Of a DNA stretch of 64,000 nucleotides, positions 24,983-34,180 are shown piece after piece. Made by a program: the position numbers and the translations under genes. The stretch covers positions 372,001-436,000 of the forward strand of contig CAVPRR010000006.1 of assembly GCA_963707965.1 (NCBI GenBank), in the 5' to 3' direction. Positions within the stretch are counted from its first letter, which is position 1. Every line of letters begins with the position of its first letter. Source of the DNA: VRUE01 sp963707965. GTDB taxonomy: Bacteria; Actinomycetota; Thermoleophilia; Solirubrobacterales; 70-9. The notes below the pieces were generated by a model. That model was given only the letters and a program-made list of their open reading frames with translations, made no database searches and was not told where the DNA came from.

Positions 24983-25854
24983 TGCCGCAGGCCCAGGCGC
25001 GGCCATTCACGGCCGGCAACGGCCTCCTCGTCCGTGGCGAGTCGGTGGGGGAGGGGCCGGCGATCGTCCTCTGCCACGGGATCACCGCAACGCGACGCTA
25101 CGTGGTGCACGGCTCGCGGGCGCTGGAGCGGGCAGGCCACACCGTCGTCTCCTACGACGCCCGCGGGCACGGCGAGTCCGATCCCGCCCCCGAAGGCCAG
25201 GGTTATGGATACCCGGAGCTGGCCGGCGACCTCGCCGGCGTGATCGCGGTCAGCGTCGGGGAGGAGCCGTTCGTGCTCGTGGGCCACTCAATGGGGTCGC
25301 ACACCGCCGTCGCCTACGCTCTGCGACACCCGGAGCGCCTCGCCGGGCTGGTGGTGATCGGCCCGGTCTACAGCGGCACGATCCCCGCGGAGGCCCTGGA
25401 GTACTGGGATGGCCTCGCCGCCGCCCTGGAGGAGGGAGGGGTGGAGGCGTTCGTCTCCTACATCGGCCGTGAGCAGGGGATCGATCCCTCCTGGCGGGAA
25501 ACGGTGCTGCGCTTTACGAGGGAGCGGATGCTGCTGCACCGCCATCCGCTGGCCCTGGCCGAGGCGCTGCGCCAGGTGCCGCGCTCGCGTCCCTTCGGGG
25601 CCATGGAGGAGCTGGAGTCCCTGCAGGTTCCGGCGCTGGTGGTCGCAAGCCACGACGGGGCCGACCCCGGGCACCCGCACGAGGTGGCGGCGGCCTACGC
25701 AGAGCACCTCCCGCAGGCGCGCTTGATCGGCGAGGCAGCGGGCGAATCGCCACTTGCCTGGCAGGGCGGGAGGCTCTCGCGCGAGATCGCCGCCTTCTGC
25801 GCCGAGCCCGCGGTTGCCGAGGGATACGGCGCACCTCGGGCGCCAAGACCTTAG
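24982..25854 (+). CDS. Alpha/beta hydrolase
   Basis: 290 residues from the ATG at 24982. Oxyanion region VLCHGITATRR, then YDARGHGESDPAP, nucleophile elbow GHSMGSHTA (Ser near residue 105) and a late acid in ASHDGADPGHPHEV. The usual C-terminal catalytic His is not obvious in the last stretch (ESPLAWQGGRLSREIAAF). Could be an esterase or a prolyl-type hydrolase; the substrate is not predictable. Translationally coupled to the peroxiredoxin. Confidence 0.83.
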   Translation: MPQAQARPFTAGNGLLVRGESVGEGPAIVLCHGITATRRYVVHGSRALERAGHTVVSYDARGHGESDPAPEGQGYGYPELAGDLAGVIAVSVGEEPFVLVGHSMGSHTAVAYALRHPERLAGLVVIGPVYSGTIPAEALEYWDGLAAALEEGGVEAFVSYIGREQGIDPSWRETVLRFTRERMLLHRHPLALAEALRQVPRSRPFGAMEELESLQVPALVVASHDGADPGHPHEVAAAYAEHLPQARLIGEAAGESPLAWQGGRLSREIAAFCAEPAVAEGYGAPRAPRP

Positions 25855-25866
25855 GCTTCCGCAGCG

Positions 25867-26298
25867 ATGAGAACTCCGACCGAGGGAACGCTGCGCAGGG
25901 TCGCAACCTTCGTGGCCGCGTTTGGGATCGGTGTCGCCACCTACATCGCGATCGCCGACGCGGGCGGCGGGGCACCTGTCTGCCTGGCGGGCGGCGGTGG
26001 CTGTGAGACCGTCGCGAACAGCTCCTACTCGCACCTGCTGGGTGTCAACGTGGCCATCCTGGGGATCGCCGGCTACGTGCTCATCCTCGTCACTGCCCTG
26101 CTGCGCGGCGACGGCGCGCGCATGGCCGGCTTCGTCCTTGCTCTCACGGGGCTCGGATTCAGCGTGTACCTGACCTACCTCGAGCTCTTCGTGATCGACG
26201 CGATCTGCCAGTGGTGCGTCGCAAGCGCGGTGCTGATGGCGGTGCTTTTCGGGTTGAATGCAGTCCGCATGATCGTCTACGTCGGAAGGACCACATGA
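25867..26298 (+). CDS. Vitamin K epoxide reductase (VKOR) family protein
   Basis: 143 residues with four hydrophobic helices. The loop Cys pair lies in VCLAGGGGCETV (about 39-46) and the active-site CxxC is CQWC near residues 116-119. VKOR homologues in actinobacteria take the place of DsbB, reoxidising DsbA with quinone. The start lies 9 nt after TAGGCT (25852-25857). The stop overlaps the DsbA-like start (ATGA), which fits an oxidase/oxidoreductase pair. Confidence 0.92.
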   Translation: MRTPTEGTLRRVATFVAAFGIGVATYIAIADAGGGAPVCLAGGGGCETVANSSYSHLLGVNVAILGIAGYVLILVTALLRGDGARMAGFVLALTGLGFSVYLTYLELFVIDAICQWCVASAVLMAVLFGLNAVRMIVYVGRTT

Positions 26299-27059
26299 GC
26301 GGCAAGAAGGCCAGGGAGGAACGTCGGGAGCAGCGGCTGCAGAACGAAAGCGAGGCCCAGAGGCAGGAGAGGCACCAGCGCTTGGTGCGCGTGGGCAGCG
26401 CCGCGGCCTTCCTGGCGATCGCCGCCGTGGCGGTCCTGATCGTCGTCAGTCAGAACCAGGGCAGTGGCGGCGACACCAACGTCGAGGGCACCGACCTTGT
26501 ACTGGAACAGCTCGCGGGAATTCCGCAGAGCGGGATGGCGCTCGGCGACTCGAAGGCGAAGGTGACGCTGTTCGAGTTCGGAGACCTCCAGTGCCCGGTT
26601 TGCAAATCGTTCTCCGAGGAAATTCTGCCGGACGTGATCGATTCGAGGGTGCGGAGCGGCGAAGCCACGCTCGTGTTCAGCAACTTCACGATCATCAACC
26701 AGGAATCCATCCCCGCCGGCGCCGCGGCGGTCGCAGCAGGCCACCAGGGACACGGCTGGGACTTCGTCGAGCTCTTCTACCGCAACCAGGGCGAAGAGGC
26801 CTCCGGCTACGTAACCGACGAATTCCTGATCGGGATAGCGAAGGGCGCCGGCGTCGAGGACATCGCCAAGTGGAACAAGGACCGCAAGAGTCAGGCGACC
26901 CTGCGCGAGGTGTCGAAGACCACGACGGAAGCGCAGGACCTCGGCTTCAGCGGCACGCCGTCGTTCGCGGTTTCGGGCCCGGGCGTCACCGGTATGAAAA
27001 CCCTCGGGACACCCGGCTCGGCCGGCGAGCTCGAAGCAGCGATCGAAGAAGCGGGCTGA
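26295..27059 (+). CDS. Membrane-anchored DsbA-family thiol:disulfide oxidoreductase
   Basis: 254 residues from the ATG at 26295. The charged N-terminus (KKAREERREQRLQ) is cytoplasmic, one helix spans about 36-56, and the thioredoxin/DsbA domain follows with active site CPVC in FGDLQCPVCKSFSEEI, the helical insert, and cis-Pro region FSGTPSFAV. It introduces disulfides in exported proteins and is recharged by the overlapping VKOR. It is followed by a palindromic element. Confidence 0.93.
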   Translation: MSGKKAREERREQRLQNESEAQRQERHQRLVRVGSAAAFLAIAAVAVLIVVSQNQGSGGDTNVEGTDLVLEQLAGIPQSGMALGDSKAKVTLFEFGDLQCPVCKSFSEEILPDVIDSRVRSGEATLVFSNFTIINQESIPAGAAAVAAGHQGHGWDFVELFYRNQGEEASGYVTDEFLIGIAKGAGVEDIAKWNKDRKSQATLREVSKTTTEAQDLGFSGTPSFAVSGPGVTGMKTLGTPGSAGELEAAIEEAG

Positions 27060-27074
27060 ACGCCTCCGCGTAGC

Positions 27075-27125
27075 CGGTGCGTTCGCTCTTACTGGCGCTG
27101 AGCGCCAGAAAAGGCGAACACACCG
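27075..27125. repeat. Palindromic element C: nested hairpin downstream of the DsbA-like gene
   Basis: Outer arms 27075-27086 (CGGTGCGTTCGC) and 27114-27125 pair with one mismatch. Inside is a near-perfect stem CTGGCGCTGAGCGCCAG (27092-27108) followed by AAAAGGCGAACA. The GAAAAGG core after the inner stem resembles elements A and B, though more loosely. It is likely a terminator for the VKOR-DsbA pair. Confidence 0.55.
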
Positions 27126-27164
27126 CCCCGAACCACACGACGTACTGACCTGAACCCGAGTGAA

Positions 27165-27215
27165 CCCAGGCGCTGGCGGAGCTCTCGCCACCCAGGCGCG
27201 GGCGGAGATCTCGCC
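27165..27215. repeat. 25-bp imperfect direct repeat, two copies
   Basis: 27165-27189 and 27191-27215 share CCCAGGCGC-GGCGGAG-TCTCGCC, differing at two positions. It lies in the 175-bp space between the converging DsbA-like and hydrogenase small-subunit genes. Nothing else is seen there besides element C. Confidence 0.7.
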
Positions 27216-27234
27216 TGAGTTCACATAACCTTCA

Positions 27235-27771
27235 TTATCGAGCGTTGAGGCTGGGATCGCCTACGCCATCGAGAGGCGCTTTCGAATCATGGCGGCGCTG
27301 GCCGTCGAGAGGGGCTTTCGAGCCGTCAGTGGCAGCCAGGATTGCGTCGGCTATCTGCTGTGGGGTCGGCGGGCAGCCGGGTATGCGAACGTCTACCGGC
27401 AGCAGCTCCGCGAGTGGGCCGACCAGCTCGGCCGAGTTGCCGAGGACGCCGCAGCCCAGCGCGCAGTCGCCAAGGGCGGCGACCAGACGAGGCTCGGGCA
27501 TCGCCTCATACGCCGCTCGCAGCGGGTCGGCCATGCGCGTCGTGACCGGGCCGGTGACGAGCAGGACGTCGGCGTGGCGAGGTGATGCGACGATGCCGAG
27601 CCCGAAGCGCTGCAGGTCGTACTGCGGAGCAGCCGTCGCGGTCAGCTCGTGCTCGCACGCGTTGCAGGACCCGGCGTCGACATGGCGGATCGCCAGGGAG
27701 CGGGCGCCGCTGCGCCTCGGCAGGGCGGCTTCGCGGCGGACGCGCTGGAGGTGGCGAAGCAGGATGAACAC
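27235..27771 (-). CDS. hyfI: [NiFe]-hydrogenase/NuoB-like small subunit (HyfI/HycG type)
   Basis: 178 residues. The four ligands of a proximal [4Fe-4S] cluster are present: Cys36 and Cys39 (SCNACEHEL), the Cys in GDCALGCG, and the Cys in IPGCPPTPQQIADAI. It is a single-domain NuoB-like subunit that passes electrons between the large subunit and the membrane arm. The GTG start is 2 nt from the large-subunit stop, making it the last gene of the operon. The tail repeats SKAPLDG twice, encoded by a 17-bp direct repeat (27269-27285, 27305-27321), and looks like a recent extension. Confidence 0.88.
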   Translation of the reverse strand: MFILLRHLQRVRREAALPRRSGARSLAIRHVDAGSCNACEHELTATAAPQYDLQRFGLGIVASPRHADVLLVTGPVTTRMADPLRAAYEAMPEPRLVAALGDCALGCGVLGNSAELVGPLAELLPVDVRIPGCPPTPQQIADAILAATDGSKAPLDGQRRHDSKAPLDGVGDPSLNAR

Positions 27772-27773
27772 TG

Positions 27774-29216
27774 TCAGCGATCCACACAGGCATAGCAGAG
27801 CTCAAAGCTCTTGTTGATGAGCGGAAAGTCCGCCAGAAGGTTGCCCTCCGTGGCGTGCGCCAGCGCCGGCCAGTTGGCGTACGAGCCGGTGCGCAGGTGA
27901 AGCCGCTGCACCCGCTGCGCCTCCGACTCGACCACACAGACCGTCTCCCCCCGCGGGCTCTCGACGCGCGCCACGCCCACGGGGCTGGCGGGGGCACACG
28001 GGCTCGCGGTGTCACCGCCCACCGGCTCGAAGAGGAGCTCGTCCAGCATCTCGATGGTCGTCTCCAGCTCGATCGCCCGCACCTCGAGGCGTGCGGCGAC
28101 GTCTCCCCCGGCGACCGGTGGAACGGCCGCGGCGAAGGTCGAGCCGTACCAGAGCCCGGGGCTGGCCGTGCGCACATCCAGGCCCAACCCGGAGGCGCGC
28201 GCGACGGGTCCAACGGCACCGAGCTCGGCAGCGTCGTCGCGATCGAGGACCCCCACCCCACCGAGCCGAGCCTGAACAGATGCAGCGAACCGGATCTCCC
28301 GCCAAGCCCGGGCTGCATCCTGGCGCAGCTCGTGAAGCTCGCCGCGCGCGCGATCGGCCGCCGCGGAGGGCAGTGTGAGGCGACTGGCGCCGACCTCGAC
28401 CGACCCGAACAGGAAACGGTGACCGGCGATGGCCTCGTTGAAGCGCATCGCGCGCTCCTTCAGCGCGGCAAAGGCCATATTCCCGATGGCGAACCCGACT
28501 CCCGCGCAGACGGCGGCGATGTCGTTGAGGTGGTTATACAGACGCTCCAGCTCAAGCAGCAGGGTGCGGGCGCGCCGCAGCTCCCGGGAGGGGATCAGGC
28601 CGAGGACGCTCTCGCAGGCCTGCGCGTAGGCGACCGAGTTGGCCACGGCGCAGGCCCCGCACGCCCGCTGGGCAAAGGCCAGCCCCTCGGGCAGCTCCCG
28701 ACCCTCGGCGGCGCGCTCGAGCCCGCGGTGCTTGTGGAAGAGACGCGGGTCTACAAGGAGGATCCGCTCGCCGACGACGTGGAAGCGGAAGTGTCCAGAC
28801 TCGATCACACCGGCGTGAATCGGTCCGACGGCCACCTCGTGCACCCCCTCCCCCTCGACCGGGACGGTCCAGCTCGCCGTGTCGAGCGGGTGGGCGACGA
28901 GCGGGCGCAGCGGCTCATGGCCGTCGAACCGCAACTCGTAGAGGTCATGGGCCTCGCGCTCGTCCCACCCCGCGGCGGGGACGAGGTCGACGATCGTAGG
29001 CGGCGCCTCGCCACCAAGTCGGGTCGCGAGCACCTGCGTCTCCGCGTCGCGGGCGAACAGCGCGCTCCAGTGCAAGTTGGCGCCTGCGCCGGCGGCGTAG
29101 GCCCCGCAGAAGCGGGCGCCGTCATCGAGCGCTCGACGGCAGGCATCGCGCCAGTCGGTCCGCTCGACGGCGATCCGGTTGACGCCCTGGCACGGTGCCG
29201 CGGCTCGCGGGCTCAC
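27774..29216 (-). CDS. hyfG: Group-4 [NiFe]-hydrogenase large subunit fused to NuoC-like domain (HyfG/HycE type)
   Basis: 480 residues. The N-terminal NuoC-like domain (about 50-110) includes WDEREAHDLYELRFDGHEPLR. The NuoD/hydrogenase domain keeps the L1 pair Cys186/Cys189 (QRACGACAVANS) and an L2 pair Cys474/Cys477 (ELCYACVDR), so all four Ni-Fe ligands of a hydrogenase are present; complex I subunits lack them. The protein ends right after the L2 motif, with no C-terminal extension for a maturation protease. L1 has Asn where His is usual, and the Asp-Pro before L2 is Glu-Leu. GTG start overlapping hyfF. Confidence 0.9.
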   Translation of the reverse strand: MSPRAAAPCQGVNRIAVERTDWRDACRRALDDGARFCGAYAAGAGANLHWSALFARDAETQVLATRLGGEAPPTIVDLVPAAGWDEREAHDLYELRFDGHEPLRPLVAHPLDTASWTVPVEGEGVHEVAVGPIHAGVIESGHFRFHVVGERILLVDPRLFHKHRGLERAAEGRELPEGLAFAQRACGACAVANSVAYAQACESVLGLIPSRELRRARTLLLELERLYNHLNDIAAVCAGVGFAIGNMAFAALKERAMRFNEAIAGHRFLFGSVEVGASRLTLPSAAADRARGELHELRQDAARAWREIRFAASVQARLGGVGVLDRDDAAELGAVGPVARASGLGLDVRTASPGLWYGSTFAAAVPPVAGGDVAARLEVRAIELETTIEMLDELLFEPVGGDTASPCAPASPVGVARVESPRGETVCVVESEAQRVQRLHLRTGSYANWPALAHATEGNLLADFPLINKSFELCYACVDR

Positions 29217-30694
29217 GCCCCACCCTTCATCAGCGCCTCGACGATGCCCGAATCGGGCAGTGCATAGGCGGCCACGGTCAGTGCCAGCAACGCCACGGCC
29301 GCGGTTCCGGCGAGCAGAGCCACGGTCCGTGCCGAGCGGGAGGTTGGGCGAGTGCCCCGCCGCTCTCTCTCGCCCAGCAGCCCCTCGATCAGGGCGTGTG
29401 CGAGCCCGAGGAATCCAAGCGCGAGCAGCACGGCGGCAACCGAGGAGACCGCGATCAGGCCGGCATCCATCCCGCCCAGCAGGATCATCACCTCGGAGAC
29501 GAAGAGCGGCGAGGGAGGCAGGCCGGCGAGCGAGACCAGGCTGACCGTCATCGCCGTGGCGGTCGGTGCGCTCGCCCGGGCGAGGCCTCGCGGCGCCGCC
29601 TTCGCGCTGGCCGGGTCCTGCCGCAGCATCGGGATGGCTGTGTAGAAGCCGAGCGCCTTGGCGATGCCGTGGCCGGCGACGTGGACGACGACGCCGGCGA
29701 TCGCCAGCGGCGTGCCGAACCCCACTCCGAGCGCGAGGATCCCCATGTGCTCGAGGCTCGAGTAGGCAAGGAGTCGCTTCCAGGGCAGCGGTCGCCAGAG
29801 GAACGGGACGGCGATCAGCAGAGAAACGAGTCCGAAGCCGACGAACAGCTCCTGGACCGCGCCGGCGCCGAGCGCCGGTTCGAGCGCGAGCTTGGTCCGC
29901 CAGGCGATCAGCAGCACGGTCGGGAGCAGCGCCGCGGAGAGCATCGCGCTGACCGGGGGCGGCGCCTCGCTGTGCGCATCGGGCAGCCAGTTGTGAACCG
30001 GCGCCCAGCCGATCTTGCTCGCCAGTCCGACCATGATCAGGACGAAGGCGGCGAGGGTGGCCTGCGGTGGCAGGTCACCGGCGCTCCGAGCCAGCGCCCG
30101 CCAGTCAAGCCGGGTCAGGCCCGGAGCGTCATTGCCGACCGCGACGAAGAGGACGACTATCCCCAGCAGGGCGACCGCCAGCCCCAGCGTGGTCAGCACG
30201 ACGTACTTCCAGCCCGCCTCGAGGGCGCTGCGCTTGCCACTGAAGGCGACCAGCAGCGCCGAGGCGGCGGTGGTCGCCTCGATCAGCAACCACGCCAGCG
30301 CCAGGTTGTCGACGAGCGGCAGCGCCAGCAGCGCCATCCAGAAGACGTTGAACGCCACGTAGTACAAGATGTGGGAAATCCGGGCGCTGAACCAGCCGCG
30401 GCCGGCGTGGCGCAGGTAGGCCGGCGAAACGGCGGCGCTGGCGAGGCCGACGATGGCGACGAGCGCGAGGAATACGCCGCTGGCCGCGTCCAGCACGAAC
30501 CAGCTGCCCCGCGCGGCATCGGCCGGGGCGGCGGCGAGCGCCATCACGGCCAGCGCCAGCGCCAGCGCCGCCGTCAAGCCGCAGCCCGCGAGGTTGAAAC
30601 GGTCCGCGGCACGGGCCGTCGGCATCAGGGCCACGCCGGCGGCGGTGCCCAGCGGCACCGCGAGCACGGCGATCGCAAGGACGCCGTCAGTCAC
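29213..30694 (-). CDS. hyfF: Proton-pumping NADH dehydrogenase/Mrp antiporter-type subunit (HyfF/NuoN-like)
   Basis: 493 residues with about 14 hydrophobic helices and the proton_antipo_M domain: WLLIEATTAASALLVAF, KIGWAPVHNWLPDAHSEAPPPVSAMLS (discontinuous helix region), KRLLAYSSLEHMGI. It belongs to the membrane arm that couples redox chemistry to H+ or Na+ transport. GTG start; overlaps hyfE by 8 bp and hyfG by 4 bp. Confidence 0.88.
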   Translation of the reverse strand: MTDGVLAIAVLAVPLGTAAGVALMPTARAADRFNLAGCGLTAALALALAVMALAAAPADAARGSWFVLDAASGVFLALVAIVGLASAAVSPAYLRHAGRGWFSARISHILYYVAFNVFWMALLALPLVDNLALAWLLIEATTAASALLVAFSGKRSALEAGWKYVVLTTLGLAVALLGIVVLFVAVGNDAPGLTRLDWRALARSAGDLPPQATLAAFVLIMVGLASKIGWAPVHNWLPDAHSEAPPPVSAMLSAALLPTVLLIAWRTKLALEPALGAGAVQELFVGFGLVSLLIAVPFLWRPLPWKRLLAYSSLEHMGILALGVGFGTPLAIAGVVVHVAGHGIAKALGFYTAIPMLRQDPASAKAAPRGLARASAPTATAMTVSLVSLAGLPPSPLFVSEVMILLGGMDAGLIAVSSVAAVLLALGFLGLAHALIEGLLGERERRGTRPTSRSARTVALLAGTAAVALLALTVAAYALPDSGIVEALMKGGA

Positions 30695-31304
30695 GGAGCC
30701 CTCGCAGCAGGTCGGTGTCCCCCGTGCCGACCTCGCCCTGGATCTTCTGGGTGAACGCGGCGGCGACGGTGACCACCAGCGCCAGGTCGAACAGGATGCC
30801 CAGCTCGATCACGAACGGGAGCCCGCCAGGCACGGAGATCGCCAGCAGGTAGACGCCGTTCTCCGCGACGAGGATGCCAAGCACCTGCAGGATCGCCGGC
30901 CGCCGCATGACCACGGTCGCGATCCCGAGGGACAGCAGCGCCACGGCGCTGTGTTCGACGGCGCGATCGCCGAGCCCCAGCGACGGGACCGCCGCCATCG
31001 CAGCGAGCGCGACGATGGTCGCGACAAGCAGGCGGACCCCCACCGTCGTGGCCGGGGTGACGAGGCCCGGCTCCGGTGTGCGCCTGCGGGCGAGGGTCAG
31101 CAGCGCCGGCAGCGCCACGGCGCGAACCAGGAGGATGATCCCCGCCACCAGCAGCCCACCGCCGCTTTCACCCGCGAGCGAGAGCGCCGCGACACCCAGC
31201 AGTAGGGCCTGGACGGCGACCAGCAAGATGGCAAGGCTGCGGCGGCGGACGAGGATCACGCCGAACCCGAGGGCGACGAGCGCTACGAGCGACGCGGAGC
31301 TCAT
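30687..31304 (-). CDS. hyfE: Hydrogenase-4 component E-like membrane protein (NuoK-type)
   Basis: 205 residues from the ATG at 31304, seven hydrophobic helices. The upstream in-frame sequence is a shadow of hyfC. The central helices end in EHSAVALLSLGIATVVMRR and LQVLGILVAENGVYL, a NuoK-like signature with a buried Glu in the membrane. Corresponds to HyfE, or HycP in Mycobacterium. The start overlaps the hyfC stop (ATGA). Confidence 0.85.
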   Translation of the reverse strand: MSSASLVALVALGFGVILVRRRSLAILLVAVQALLLGVAALSLAGESGGGLLVAGIILLVRAVALPALLTLARRRTPEPGLVTPATTVGVRLLVATIVALAAMAAVPSLGLGDRAVEHSAVALLSLGIATVVMRRPAILQVLGILVAENGVYLLAISVPGGLPFVIELGILFDLALVVTVAAAFTQKIQGEVGTGDTDLLRGLRD

Positions 31305-32221
31305 GCCAGCCCGCCCAGCAGCCAGCTGGCCAGCCCGACGAGGGCCAGCAGGCATCCCCCGGCAAGGAGGGCCGGCACGCGCAGAATCCGCATCTTCGCC
31401 TGCGCGGTCTCGGTCAGCGCCAGCACCGCGCAGAGAAGCGCGACGCCGGCGGCGAGGCAGGCCAGCTGGGCTCCGAATCCTCCCCAGTGGGGCAGGAACA
31501 GCTCGGCGCCGAGGACGAGCACGATCCAATGCCGTGCCGCGGCGCTCCACTCAAGCAGCGCCAGGTCGCGGCCGGCGTACTCGAGCAGCGGTCCCTCGTG
31601 GATCATCGTCAGCTCCAGGTGCGTGTCCGGGTTGTCGATCGGCTGGCGCCCGGTCTCGACCAGGACGATGAGGCCAAAGGTGGCCGCGGCGCACCAGTGA
31701 GCGGGCTCGCTCCAGGCAGCCAAGCCGTTGGCTGCGGCGCTCATCGAGGCGAGGTCTGTGCTGCCCGCCGGCAGTGCGACGAGGACGATCACCAGGACCA
31801 GCAACGCCTCGGCGAAGACGGAGAGGGTCAGGTCGCGGCTCGAGCCGATCAGCGCGAAGCCGGAGCCGGAGTCCCAACTTGCGGCGGCCAGCGCCAACCG
31901 AGCCAGGGAGAGCAGGCCGACGAGGACGAGTGCGTCGTTCCCCAGCGACCAGTCCGGGGCGTTCCCGGCAATCGGTATCAAGAGCAGGGCCAGGGCGGTT
32001 GCGGCGGCAACCGCGCACGGCGCCAGCCGGTAAACGATTGTGGTCGGCTGCGGGTCGGCGAGGCTCTTCCCCCAGAGCCGGCGCAGCTCCCGGTAGGGCT
32101 GCAGTGGCGACGGGCCACGGCGTCCCTGCAGGCGGGCCTTGACCGCCTGGATCGCTCCAGGCAGCAGCGGAGCCACGGCGATGCCGCCGATGACCTGGAT
32201 CGTCGCGGCGAGCGCGGTCAT
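31301..32221 (-). CDS. hyfC: NuoH-like membrane subunit (HyfC/HycD)
   Basis: 306 residues from the ATG at 32221, about eight helices. NuoH/HycD motifs: LQGRRGPSPLQPYRELRRLWGK near 27-48, FALIGSSRDLTLSVFAEALL, ETGRQPIDNPDTHLELTMIHEG and EYAGRDLALLEW. This subunit anchors the soluble module and forms the quinone-like/proton entry site in complex I relatives. ATG overlaps the hyfB stop. Confidence 0.92.
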   Translation of the reverse strand: MTALAATIQVIGGIAVAPLLPGAIQAVKARLQGRRGPSPLQPYRELRRLWGKSLADPQPTTIVYRLAPCAVAAATALALLLIPIAGNAPDWSLGNDALVLVGLLSLARLALAAASWDSGSGFALIGSSRDLTLSVFAEALLVLVIVLVALPAGSTDLASMSAAANGLAAWSEPAHWCAAATFGLIVLVETGRQPIDNPDTHLELTMIHEGPLLEYAGRDLALLEWSAAARHWIVLVLGAELFLPHWGGFGAQLACLAAGVALLCAVLALTETAQAKMRILRVPALLAGGCLLALVGLASWLLGGLA

Positions 32222-34170
32222 CCGATCGCTCCCGTTCGTGCGAGGGCGAGCAGCGCCAGCAGCAGGGCGAGCAGGTAAGCGGCGTAGGCGCGAATGCTGC
32301 CGGACTGGAGGCGGCGGGCGATCCGGGCGCCTGCGAGGGCGCCTCGCCGCATTGGCCCATACAGCGCCGTGTCGAACAGGTGCGGCGTCTCGCCGCGGTA
32401 GCGGACGGACCGCACCAGGCCGTGCTCGCGAATCGTCGTGACCTCCCGCTGGGGTCGCAGGACGCCCTCGAGGGCGAGCCGCAGCGGCTTGGTGAACCCG
32501 GCCGAGCTCCAGGCGAGCGCCGGCTCGGACCGCGAGCCGCAGGCCCAGACGGGGACCGGCGCCGCACGCCGCGAGCCGCGCAGGAGCCAGAGCAGTCCGG
32601 TCAGGCCGACGATCCCGAGCAGCAGCCAAGGCGAGGGCAGCGATCCCGTGTTCGGGATGAGCATGCTCGGCTCGGAGGCGAGGCTGCGCGGTTGCGGAGC
32701 GAGCCCCATCAGCGATGGGACCAGCAGGCCGGGGGCGGCGCCCAGCGCGATACAGCAGCCGGCGAGGAACACCGGACCAAGTCGCATGCCGGCCGGCGCC
32801 TCGACCGCCTCTGCGGCCTCTGCTCGGCGCGCCGCGCCGAGCAGCACCAGCCCGACCACCTTGACGAAGCAGAACAGGGCCAGGGCCGCAGTCGCTGCGA
32901 GACCCGCGGTCGCGACAGCACCGGCGAGGCCGAGGCCGAGGGACGGACCCAGGGCGACGTGGATCAGCGCCTGCAGGGTGAGCCACTCCGAGGCGAAGCC
33001 GTTGAGCGGCGGCACCCCGGCGATCGCCAGCGACCCGACCAGAAAGGCACCGCCGGTCCACGGCATGCGCCGCAGCAGCCCGCCGATGCGGTCGAGGTCG
33101 AGGGAGCCCATCGCCCGCTCGAAGGCACCCGCCGCCAGGAACAGCAGCGCCTTGAACACCGCGTGGTTGAGGACGTGAAGGAGCGCGGCAGCAAACGCGA
33201 TCGCTGCCCAGGTCGCCTCACCCTGGGAGGCGAAGAGAATCGAGGCACCGAGGCCGAGCGCGGCGATCCCGACGTTCTCGATCGAGTGAAAGGCCAGCAG
33301 CCGCTTCAGGTCGTGCTGCACCAGCGCGTAGAGCACACCGCCCAGCGCCGACAGCAGGCCCAGTCCGAGCACCGTCAGGCCCGCCCACAGGGGCGCCGGG
33401 GCAGCCCACTCGAAGAGCACTCGGATCAACCCGTAGAGGGCGACCTTGATCATCACCCCCGACATCAGCGCCGAGACGTAGCTCGGCGCGACCGGGTGGG
33501 CGCGCGGCAACCAGGAGTGCATCGGCATCAGACCCGCCTTGGTGCCGAAGCCAACCAGGGCGGCGACCATGACAAGCACCTCCACCCCACCCCCGTGGGA
33601 GGTGAGCGCCCCGGGATCGCTCAGCGCTCCGTAGTGGGCGAGCGCGAGCACGCAGATCCAGACGCCGGCGCCGCCCAGGTGGGTCATCGCCAGATAGACG
33701 AAGACGGCATGGCGCACCCCGGCGTCGCTGCGACGCACGAGGATCGCTGCAGCCGGCACCAGTGTCATCAGCTCCCAGAAGGCGAGGAACGAGGAGGGAT
33801 CGCGTGCCGCTACGACCCCGGCGAGAGAGAGCAGGAACAGCCCGCAGAGGGCGACCTGGACACGGTCGTCGTCGACGCCGTCCAGGTAGTCGCGAGCGTA
33901 GAAGAGCGACGGCACGGCAACGACGGCAACGGTCGCCAGGAAGAATCCGGTGAGCCCGTCGATTCCCAGCGCAGGGCTGAGACCGTCGCGAAACTCGGCG
34001 CCCGTCGACGGAGCGCCGAACAGGATGAGGGCGCCGCCGATCCCGATCAATCCGATCCCCAGGGCCTGCAGTGCGAGCCCGTCGCCGGCTCGCATGCGCA
34101 GCACCGGCCCCACGGTTCCGGCTCCCAGCAGCGCTATGCCGGCAGCGACCAGCCAGTCCAACCCGCTCAA
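32218..34170 (-). CDS. hyfB: Hydrogenase-4 component B-like antiporter subunit (HyfB/HycC)
   Basis: 650 residues with about 16 helices; proton_antipo_M core: FWELMTLVPAAAILV, GTKAGLMPMHSWLPRAHPVAPSYVSALMSGVMIKVALY (the conserved Lys/His antiporter site) and KRLLAFHSIENVGI. The extra C-terminal region with PVWACGSR is typical of HyfB/HycC rather than NuoL. The TTG start lies 10 nt after the arsR stop, so arsR and the complex are one transcript. Confidence 0.9.
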   Translation of the reverse strand: MSGLDWLVAAGIALLGAGTVGPVLRMRAGDGLALQALGIGLIGIGGALILFGAPSTGAEFRDGLSPALGIDGLTGFFLATVAVVAVPSLFYARDYLDGVDDDRVQVALCGLFLLSLAGVVAARDPSSFLAFWELMTLVPAAAILVRRSDAGVRHAVFVYLAMTHLGGAGVWICVLALAHYGALSDPGALTSHGGGVEVLVMVAALVGFGTKAGLMPMHSWLPRAHPVAPSYVSALMSGVMIKVALYGLIRVLFEWAAPAPLWAGLTVLGLGLLSALGGVLYALVQHDLKRLLAFHSIENVGIAALGLGASILFASQGEATWAAIAFAAALLHVLNHAVFKALLFLAAGAFERAMGSLDLDRIGGLLRRMPWTGGAFLVGSLAIAGVPPLNGFASEWLTLQALIHVALGPSLGLGLAGAVATAGLAATAALALFCFVKVVGLVLLGAARRAEAAEAVEAPAGMRLGPVFLAGCCIALGAAPGLLVPSLMGLAPQPRSLASEPSMLIPNTGSLPSPWLLLGIVGLTGLLWLLRGSRRAAPVPVWACGSRSEPALAWSSAGFTKPLRLALEGVLRPQREVTTIREHGLVRSVRYRGETPHLFDTALYGPMRRGALAGARIARRLQSGSIRAYAAYLLALLLALLALARTGAIG

Positions 34171-34180
34171 CCCAGGGGAC

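Noticed and set aside
27774..34170. Ordinary respiratory complex I (nuo) cluster
   Set aside because: The large subunit keeps both CxxC pairs absent from NuoD, and nuoE/F/G, nuoI and nuoJ are missing; the HyfB-type C-terminus and ArsR head fit a Hyf/Hyc complex.
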